Positions 57,975 to 64,000 of a stretch of DNA of 64,000 nt are shown one piece after another. The notes beneath the pieces were generated by a model, which made no database searches, had not been told where the DNA came from, and worked only from the letters and a program-made list of their open reading frames with translations. Position numbers and translations under genes: made by a program. The stretch spans positions 7,750,001 through 7,814,000 of the forward strand of contig NZ_RAPR01000001.1 of assembly GCF_003610235.1 (NCBI RefSeq), given 5' to 3'. How positions within the stretch are numbered: position 1 is the first letter of the stretch; each line of letters starts with the position of its first letter. Source of the stretch: Catellatospora citrea. Its GTDB lineage: Bacteria > Actinomycetota > Actinomycetes > Mycobacteriales > Micromonosporaceae.

Positions 57975-60900
57975 ATGAACGACAGAGCTCATCCGCACCG
58001 CACCACTCCACCCGCTCGCCGCTTCCGGGCCAGGCTGCTGGCCGGAGCGCTGGCCGCAGCCACCGCGCTGACCGCCGGGATCGTCGCCGTCACGGCGGCC
58101 CCGGCGGCCGCGGCCGGCTTCGAGATCGGCCGGACCCCGTTCTACGGCAAGGTCCCGACGCTCGGCGCGAACAGCCGCACCGCGTTCTGGTACGGCGCGC
58201 TCGACCAGACGAAGGTCAACCAGCTCAAGGCGTACGACCTGGTGGTCCTGGAACCCACGCTGCGGGTGCTGAACGTGACCGCCGACCACTTCTACTTCGA
58301 GTCGGTCTCCTCCGCGCAGGTCCAGGAGATCAAACGCGGCGTCGACGGGGTGCTCGGCAGCGCCGACGACGCGATCGTGCTCGGCTACCTGTCGGTCGGC
58401 GAGATGCTGCCGACGATCATCCCCGGGCACAGCGGGCACATGACCATCCAGAAGGGCATCGACCTGGGCCTGCTCCCGGCGGGCTACAGCGGCCCGTCGG
58501 GTCCGCTGCACGGCCCGAACCCGTGGAACTACAACGCGTCCGGCTCCTACCTCAACGTCGAGGGCGGCGCGACCCCGGACGGCACCTACGAAGACGGCTA
58601 CGCCAACTACGCAGGCACCTCCATCGGCGCCAACTACTCCTCCTGGGGCAACCGCCTGACCTGGCGCAACAACGGCGTCATGCCGTGGTATCTCGACCAG
58701 CAGGGCACCTGGGTCAACGACAGCCGCTACCTGTACGGCGGCTACTGGAAGGACGGCGACGGCACCGTCGACGTCAACCCGACCTACGGCGGCGGCTACA
58801 TCAACGGCGGCGACCCGGCCTGGCAGAAGTTCGTCACGTACCAGGTCGACAAGATCGTGCACGACGGCGACTACGACGGGGTCTTCCTCGACACCGTGGA
58901 CACCCCCGACCCGGTCGGCGGCGCGGGTCCGGGCATCTCCTGGGGGCCGCGCGGCAACTTCGGGTTCACCGCGGGCGGCATGGTCGACCTGGTGGAGAAG
59001 ATCAAGGCGGTCGACCCGAGCAAGGTCGTCGCATCGAACCGGGGCTACTGGTACTTCAACCCCGACGAGGGCACCTCGCAGTTCGCCGCCCGGTACCGGC
59101 ACGCGATCAACATCTTCGTGACCGAGTCCTGGTACTACAACACGTACATCCCGGGCTTCTACGACACCAGCCCAGGTTTCGAGGCCAACTGGAACACCAA
59201 CACGGCCTCGCCGACCTACCGCAGCCGCGACAACTTCGGCGGGTTCTGGAAGGAGTACGTCAACGCCCAGGCCAACCAGGCCGACGGCTTCAACGTCGCG
59301 ATCATCGACTTCCGGGTGCCGGCCGCGAGCACCCAGAAATGGATGAACGAGGTCGTCGTCAACTCCGGCTACCTCGGCTACGACGTCTCCGGCGCGAACC
59401 ACTTCAACTCGGCGGTCTACGACGACGCCAAGAACTGGCTCGACGCCCAGGGGCGGGCCGCGCCCAGCCAGGCCGGAGCCCACCCGACGGACCTCTACGG
59501 CGGTTTCGTGGCCGACGGGACCGTGGGGGAGTGGTCGGCCGAGACGCCGATCTTCAGTGATCCGGCGGGCGCGAACGCCAAGGGCATCACCAAGGTGTAC
59601 GTGAAGTTCGTCGGCGACCGGTTCTTCATGATGGTCGAGGCGAAGCAGACGATCAGCCTCGCCCAGGAGATGATCTACTTCGACTACGACAAGGACGGGC
59701 CGTCCGGCTGGCAGCCGTCCTGGCCGACCTCACCTGACTCGCGCCTCTACCTGGAGAACCTGAACCAGGCCTACCTGCTGCCGCACGGCGGGGCCGGCCA
59801 GGGCGACGTGTTCAAGTTCAGCAGCCCCAGCTCGCCGACCAACCGCGGCTGGCCGGTGCGGGTGGTGCAGTCGGGCACCCGGGCCGAGTTCGAGTTCGAC
59901 CGCGACTACGTGTTCCCGGCCTCGATGGCGGGCACCGAGGTGTGGACGTGGCTGCGGGTGGCCAACTTCGGCGGGTCCTCGGTGAAGTTCACCGTGCCCG
60001 GCGGCGGCACACCGCCGTCGCCGTCCCCGGCGCCGTCGAGCTCGCCGCCCGCGGCGCAGCCGCCGGTGATCTCGAACGTGCAGTACACGAACGTGACCAG
60101 CACGGGCGCGACGGTCACGTGGACCACGGACGTGGCGTCGTCGTCGGTCGTCGATTACGGCACGACGACGTCCTACGGCGCGACGGCGACGGGTGCGAGC
60201 AACGTGACCAGCCATTCGGTGACGTTGTCGGGGCTGTCGCCGGGCACGGCGTACCAGTTCCGGGCCCGTTCGGTCTCGGCCGGTGGCACCACGAACAGCG
60301 CCAACGGCACGTTCACCACGGCCTCGTCCGGCGGCGGTTCCTACCCCGCGATCACCGTCGACGGGTCCTCCGGCGACTGGGGGAGCATCACTCCGGCGAT
60401 GACCGGCAGCACCACGGTGCAGTCGGTGTCGGTGGCCAACAACGCCACCAACCTCTACCTGCTGACCCGCGGCACCGGGCTCAACGTGTTCGGGCAGTTC
60501 TTCCTGAACACCGACAACAACCCCGCCACCGGGTACAACGCCACCGGCTGGAGCAACCCGTCCGGCGCGGACTACATGCTGGAGAACGGCAACCTGTACC
60601 GGCACGCCGGCGGCGGCTGGGCCTGGACGTCGCTGGGCGCGGTCACCTTCGTGCGCAACGACACCGCCGTCGAGGCGGCGATCCCGCTGTCCACGCTCGG
60701 CTTGAGCCCCGGCGGGCAACTGCGGGCGGGTTACCTGAAGAACAACTCCGCCACCGACCGGCTCCCCGCCGCGAGCGGCACGTTCCCGGTGGTGACCCTG
60801 CTCAACGGGTCCGGCGGCGGGGGCGGCGCGCCGGTCGTCAGCAACGTCCAGTACGCCAACGTGACCAGCACCGGCGCGACGGTCACGTGGACGACGGACG

Positions 60901-61571
60901 TGGCGTCGACGTCGGTGGTGGAGTACGGCACCTCCACCGCCTACGGCTCGACGGCGACCGGGGCGAGCAACGTGACCAGTCATGCGGTGACGTTGTCGGG
61001 GCTGTCGCCGGGCACGGCGTACCAGTTCCGGGTCCGCTCGGTCTCGGCCGGTGGCACCACGAACAGCTCCAACGGCATGTTCACCACGGCGTCGTCCGGT
61101 GGCGGCTATCCGGCGATCACGGTCGACGGCTCGGCCGGTGACTGGGCGAGCGTGACGCCGGTGCTGTCCGGCGGGACCGGCGTGCAGTCGGTGTCGGTCA
61201 CCAACAACGGCACCACGCTCTACCTGTGCGTCAAGGGCACCGGCCTGAACGTGCTCGGCCAGTTCTTCCTGAACACCGACGACAACACCGGCACCGGCTA
61301 CAACGCCGCCGGCTGGACCAACCCGTCGGGCGGGGACTACATGCTGGAGAACGCCAACCTGTACGACCACGGCGGCAGCGGCTGGTCCTGGACCCCGCTG
61401 GGTGCGATGACGTTCGTCCGCAACGACACCGTCATCGAGGCCGCCGTCCCCCTGTCCACTCTGGGCCTCGCCCCTGGAGCCCAGTTCCGTCTCGGCTACA
61501 TCAAGAACAACACCACCGACCGCCTTCCCGCAGCAAGCGGTGCCTTCCCTGCCGTCACGCTGCTGAGCTGA
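57975..61571 (+). CDS. Secreted GH114-like endo-alpha-1,4-polygalactosaminidase, multidomain
   Basis: A 1,198-residue secreted protein (signal peptide to about residue 47). Residues 50-505 match the GH114/TM1410 barrel: YDLVVLEPTLRVLN, AIVLGYLSVGEM, WQKFVTYQVDKIV, and DGVFLDTVDTPDP with acidic residues at the barrel end. A beta-rich domain (509-674), a Pro/Ser linker, and then two tandem units of Fn3 plus an unnamed domain (about 698-948 and 955-1198) follow. GH114 cuts alpha-1,4-polygalactosamine. Last gene of the operon, 26 bases after the GH135-like gene. Confidence 0.8.
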   Translation: MNDRAHPHRTTPPARRFRARLLAGALAAATALTAGIVAVTAAPAAAAGFEIGRTPFYGKVPTLGANSRTAFWYGALDQTKVNQLKAYDLVVLEPTLRVLNVTADHFYFESVSSAQVQEIKRGVDGVLGSADDAIVLGYLSVGEMLPTIIPGHSGHMTIQKGIDLGLLPAGYSGPSGPLHGPNPWNYNASGSYLNVEGGATPDGTYEDGYANYAGTSIGANYSSWGNRLTWRNNGVMPWYLDQQGTWVNDSRYLYGGYWKDGDGTVDVNPTYGGGYINGGDPAWQKFVTYQVDKIVHDGDYDGVFLDTVDTPDPVGGAGPGISWGPRGNFGFTAGGMVDLVEKIKAVDPSKVVASNRGYWYFNPDEGTSQFAARYRHAINIFVTESWYYNTYIPGFYDTSPGFEANWNTNTASPTYRSRDNFGGFWKEYVNAQANQADGFNVAIIDFRVPAASTQKWMNEVVVNSGYLGYDVSGANHFNSAVYDDAKNWLDAQGRAAPSQAGAHPTDLYGGFVADGTVGEWSAETPIFSDPAGANAKGITKVYVKFVGDRFFMMVEAKQTISLAQEMIYFDYDKDGPSGWQPSWPTSPDSRLYLENLNQAYLLPHGGAGQGDVFKFSSPSSPTNRGWPVRVVQSGTRAEFEFDRDYVFPASMAGTEVWTWLRVANFGGSSVKFTVPGGGTPPSPSPAPSSSPPAAQPPVISNVQYTNVTSTGATVTWTTDVASSSVVDYGTTTSYGATATGASNVTSHSVTLSGLSPGTAYQFRARSVSAGGTTNSANGTFTTASSGGGSYPAITVDGSSGDWGSITPAMTGSTTVQSVSVANNATNLYLLTRGTGLNVFGQFFLNTDNNPATGYNATGWSNPSGADYMLENGNLYRHAGGGWAWTSLGAVTFVRNDTAVEAAIPLSTLGLSPGGQLRAGYLKNNSATDRLPAASGTFPVVTLLNGSGGGGGAPVVSNVQYANVTSTGATVTWTTDVASTSVVEYGTSTAYGSTATGASNVTSHAVTLSGLSPGTAYQFRVRSVSAGGTTNSSNGMFTTASSGGGYPAITVDGSAGDWASVTPVLSGGTGVQSVSVTNNGTTLYLCVKGTGLNVLGQFFLNTDDNTGTGYNAAGWTNPSGGDYMLENANLYDHGGSGWSWTPLGAMTFVRNDTVIEAAVPLSTLGLAPGAQFRLGYIKNNTTDRLPAASGAFPAVTLLS
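60064..61570 (+). repeat. Tandem in-gene duplication (Fn3 plus unnamed domain)
   Basis: The segment from about 60064 to 60815 is repeated from about 60832 to 61570 at high nucleotide identity; runs such as ACCAGCAC-GGCGCGACGGTCACGTGGAC and long stretches of the Fn3 part are nearly the same. Each unit codes for one Fn3 domain and one ~135-residue domain. The high identity points to recent duplication or gene conversion. Confidence 0.85.
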
Positions 61572-61578
61572 CCTCGGA

Positions 61579-61611
61579 ACAGCGGGTGCCGATCTGATCG
61601 GCACCCGCTGT
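61579..61611. terminator. Terminator of the sugar operon
   Basis: Perfect 16-base arms (61579-61594 and 61596-61611; core AGCGGGTGCC/GGCACCCGCT) around a single base, eight bases after the GH114 stop. It should end the transport-glycosidase transcript before the sigma-factor gene. Confidence 0.9.
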
Positions 61612-61664
61612 GGGGACCCCAACCTCTCGTGAGGCGGCTGCGTTCTGGTGGTTGGAGGTGTCCC

Positions 61665-63272
61665 TTGAACAGGTACGAGGGTTTTCAGGAGTTCGTCGTC
61701 GCGCGGGGCGGCGCTCTGTCGCGCACGGCTTTCCTGCTGACCGGCGAACATCACGCGGCCGAGGATCTGGTGCAGTCCGCACTGGCCAAGGCCGCGACCC
61801 GGTGGCGGCAGATCCGCGACGGCGGCCAGCCGGAAGCCTATGTGCGCCGCATCATGATCAACGAACAGATCTCCTGGTGGCGCAAACGGCCCGCCCGGCC
61901 GGTCGCTGAGGTCCCCGACCGGGCCGGCCCGGACAGCGGACAGCGGGTGCTGGACCGGCTCGTGCTGGATCGCGCGCTGGACCAGCTCTCGCCGCGCCAG
62001 CGCGCCACGGTGGTGCTGCGCTTCTACGAGGATCTGTCCGAAGCCGACACCGCTTCGGCGTTGGACTGCTCGGTCGGGGCGGTCAAGCGCTACACCCACG
62101 ATGCCCTGGCCAGGCTGCGCGAATCCCTGCCGATGCTGGCCGAACACGCCGGACAGTACGCCGACGCCGGCGCGGCCGTCGCGAAGGCCAAGCGCCGCCG
62201 GACCGGCCGGATCGCCGCCGCGGCGGCAGCGAGCCTGGTGCTGGTGGCGGCAGTGCTGGCGGTCCTCGTGCCGGGCCCGTCCGGATCGGGTCCCGTGCCG
62301 CCGCTGAACACCCCGTCGCCGTCACCGTCGCCATATGTCCCGTCGGAACTGGCGCCGCTGCCCGTCGGTCTCTCCGATCGCAGTGCGCAGGCCCAGCCGC
62401 TGCCGCGCGACCGGGCCATCGGCCGCGCGATGCTGCTGCTCGAGGTGCACGACGGCGGCGACGGCTACATCGTGGCAGTCGACGGCACGTGGTGGCAGAG
62501 CCCGAGGGCGGACTCCGGCGCGTACACCCTGTCGCCGGACGGGCGCTGGCTGGCCCGCAAGGACAAGGACCGGGTCGTGGTGCGCGACCTGACCGGCACC
62601 ACCGAGCACGCGCTGCCCGCGGCGACCGGGCTCATGTGGGCGCCCTCCGGCGGCTGGCTGTACGGGATGAACCAGCACGGTGCCGGGTGGTTGGTGTCGC
62701 CGGGCACCTGGTCACCGCGAGAGGTCGCCGAGGACAGGGGGTCCGTCCTGGCGGTGACCGACGCGGGCGAGCTGCTGTGCACCGACGTCGGCACCGGCCG
62801 GACCCGGTTGACGCTGCGGATCGTCTCGCCGGCGACCGGCGGGGTGCGGCACATCGCCGTCGACACGGCCGCACGGCTCGGCGTCGACGAGAGGTTGGCC
62901 CAGGTGCCCATGGCCGACGTCGTGGGCGGGTTCGTGACCGAGATCGAGGCGGCGGCCGGCGGGATCGCCGCGGTCGAGTTCTTCCGCCACGAGCCACGGC
63001 AGGACTGGGTCAGGCAGGCCACGGGAATCATCGAGTTCTCCCTGGCCGACGGACGCGTGCTGCGGCGCGTCGACCTGATCGGCGAGGACCAGCGCCAGGG
63101 CGACGTGCTGTGCTACCGCGGCGGAGGCATGCTCTGGACCGATCGCCGCACGCTCCGGGGAGTACGGGCCGGAACCACGAAGCTGTACGCGATCATGCCG
63201 CTGTCGTACCCGCAATGGGTTTACGAATTCGCCGGGTGCGGGGCCATCGCCGTGCCCTCCCGACACCGGTGA
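61665..63272 (+). CDS. SigE-type ECF sigma factor fused to membrane and exported domain
   Basis: A 535-residue fusion. Residues 1-80 are sigma region 2 (AFLLTGEHHAAEDLVQSALAKAATRWRQI, AYVRRIMINEQISWWRKR), residues 95-155 are region 4 (LSPRQRATVVLRFYEDLSEADTASALDCSVGAVKRYTHDALARL). A basic stretch and one membrane helix (about 183-202) lead to a Pro/Ser linker and a 330-residue outer domain with propeller-like strands (AYTLSPDGRWLARKDKDRVVVRDL). TTG 61665 is preferred: GGAGG lies six bases upstream and MNRYEGFQEFV is the family start. Confidence 0.8.
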   Translation: MNRYEGFQEFVVARGGALSRTAFLLTGEHHAAEDLVQSALAKAATRWRQIRDGGQPEAYVRRIMINEQISWWRKRPARPVAEVPDRAGPDSGQRVLDRLVLDRALDQLSPRQRATVVLRFYEDLSEADTASALDCSVGAVKRYTHDALARLRESLPMLAEHAGQYADAGAAVAKAKRRRTGRIAAAAAASLVLVAAVLAVLVPGPSGSGPVPPLNTPSPSPSPYVPSELAPLPVGLSDRSAQAQPLPRDRAIGRAMLLLEVHDGGDGYIVAVDGTWWQSPRADSGAYTLSPDGRWLARKDKDRVVVRDLTGTTEHALPAATGLMWAPSGGWLYGMNQHGAGWLVSPGTWSPREVAEDRGSVLAVTDAGELLCTDVGTGRTRLTLRIVSPATGGVRHIAVDTAARLGVDERLAQVPMADVVGGFVTEIEAAAGGIAAVEFFRHEPRQDWVRQATGIIEFSLADGRVLRRVDLIGEDQRQGDVLCYRGGGMLWTDRRTLRGVRAGTTKLYAIMPLSYPQWVYEFAGCGAIAVPSRHR

Positions 63273-63342
63273 CCTCAGGCCGGGTCGCCCGCTCGGGGTG
63301 GCCCGGCCCTCGACGGGTGCGGCCCGCCGCGGTGCGGGCGGG

Positions 63343-63401
63343 TTGACGGGCTTGACGGACCGGCATATCGTTTTTCGAGATGCATATCGTTTTTCGGTAT
63401 G
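63343..63401 (+). promoter_or_regulatory. Promoter with two tandem palindromic operators
   Basis: Two 19-base near-palindromes stand back to back: CATATCG-TTTTT-CGAGATG (63364-63382) and CATATCG-TTTTT-CGGTATG (63383-63401), each with one mismatch; the 15 bases GCATATCGTTTTTCG repeat exactly. TTGACG (63343-63348), 17 bases, TATCGT (63366-63371) could be the promoter. The form suits a PadR- or XRE-type repressor, which may be encoded past the window end. Confidence 0.6.
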
Positions 63402-63416
63402 GCCGGGGAGGCTGTC

Positions 63417-64000
63417 GTGGATGAAGGCAAGCGGCTCACCAAGTGGCTGCGGCGACTGCGGGGGACGGCGGAGTTCGTCTACATCGCGTCGCTGTGCGGC
63501 AGCGTGGCCATGCTCGTGGTCGCGTTCATCCCCAGGTCACCCGTCGTGCTGGCACTGCCCACCACGCTGCTGACCGGGCTCGACCGGATCGGCGGCGTCG
63601 CGACAGGCGTCGTGGTCTACCCCATGGGCGAGGTCGTCTTCGAGGTCACCGACCCGACGCTGGCACAGCGCATGCTCTACCTGGCCACGATCCTGCCCGG
63701 CCTGCTCCTGGTCGCCGACATCGCCCGCCGGCTCGCGAGACTGCTCAAATCCGCGCAGGACACCGACCCGTTCACCACGCAGACCGTCCGTGAGCTGACC
63801 CTGGTCGCGAAGATCACCGCCTTCGGCGGACTCGCCGTGTACGCCGTCGGCAACGTCGCCATGTGGCTGCTCGCCTCGACCATGCTCGACTCCGGAGCCC
63901 GGGTCGACCCGGTCCAGTCGCCGGTCGGCTGGCTCGCGGTCGGGTTCATCTTCGCCGCGTTCGCCCAGCTCATCGCGCGGGGCGTGGCCATGCGCACGGA
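63417..64000 (+). CDS. DUF2975-like membrane protein, partial
   Basis: The first 194 residues are seen; the gene runs off the window. At least four membrane helices (FVYIASLCGSVAMLVVAFI; MLYLATILPGLLLVADIARRLARLL; KITAFGGLAVYAVGNVAMWLL; GWLAVGFIFAAFAQLIARG), with DPFTTQTVRELTLVAKI between, as in the DUF2975 family. Such genes are usually followed by a small Cro/C1-type regulator. GTG 63417 is preferred because GGGGAGG lies five bases upstream; ATG 63399 falls inside the second operator. Confidence 0.7.
   Translation, partial: MDEGKRLTKWLRRLRGTAEFVYIASLCGSVAMLVVAFIPRSPVVLALPTTLLTGLDRIGGVATGVVVYPMGEVVFEVTDPTLAQRMLYLATILPGLLLVADIARRLARLLKSAQDTDPFTTQTVRELTLVAKITAFGGLAVYAVGNVAMWLLASTMLDSGARVDPVQSPVGWLAVGFIFAAFAQLIARGVAMRT

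Noticed and set aside
60064..61570. CRISPR-like repeats
   Set aside because: The repeats are two long coding units of an enzyme gene, not short repeats with spacers.
59730..62147. An 805-codon open frame opposite the GH114 and sigma genes
   Set aside because: It is antisense to two recognisable genes and crosses the perfect terminator hairpin.

Overview
The window is high-GC throughout, about 70% or more by eye. Codons end almost entirely in G or C, GTG starts and leaderless-looking starts are common, and regulators, sigma factors and sugar importers are of actinobacterial type. A dispersed hairpin built on GAAGGTGCCCTTC occurs three times. I associate this element with Micromonosporaceae (Micromonospora, Catellatospora and relatives), so that family is my best guess; this is inference, not a database result. 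No intact rRNA, tRNA, CRISPR array or insertion sequence was found.

Bases 1-33,600 are ordinary chromosomal accessory and housekeeping genes. They include the end of an ATP-grasp enzyme, an MFS exporter beside an ArsR-SRPBCC pair, and small phosphatases and kinases (EEP, HAD, PfkB, CpdA-like). An aldehyde dehydrogenase, an aminoglycoside-phosphotransferase-fold kinase and an FkbM methyltransferase follow. An S41 protease and an ArsR-like regulator are divergent across a 24-bp palindrome. Next come a SulP transporter fused to a carbonic anhydrase, an ECF sigma factor, three GNATs and an ABC half-transporter. A truncated haemoglobin-flavohaemoglobin pair (probable nitric-oxide defence) is followed by DivIVA-like and EspR-like genes, and a second ArsR-SRPBCC pair closes the stretch.

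Bases 33,600-47,600 look different. Base composition is less extreme, intergenic gaps are longer, and broken genes are frequent (LysR and methyltransferase remnants, a frameshifted membrane protein). Two copies of a small lipoprotein family and single genes such as a MerR-methyltransferase fusion, a DeoR/HAD/MFS group, an orphan ComB and a MhuD-like enzyme are scattered through it. It begins at tRNA T-arm-like remnants, a perfect 16-bp palindrome and a strong terminator, so it may be an acquired or decaying region.

Bases 48,100-50,250 hold an XRE/MmyB regulator divergent from an FAD/NAD oxidoreductase.

Bases 50,300-61,600 are the most coherent system. A ROK-family regulator is divergent from a Gfo/Idh/MocA oxidoreductase. 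Downstream lie a lipoprotein sugar-binding protein, two ABC permeases with no ATPase gene, and two large secreted enzymes. These belong to two families that cut alpha-1,4-linked galactosamine polymers: a spherulin-4/GH135-like protein and a GH114-like protein. Both end in copies of the same unnamed domain. A 15-bp motif is shared by the regulator's promoter and the transporter promoter. I read this as a regulated locus for degrading and importing a galactosamine-containing exopolysaccharide. The window ends with a sigma factor fused to a membrane and exported domain, and a DUF2975-like membrane protein behind two back-to-back operators.
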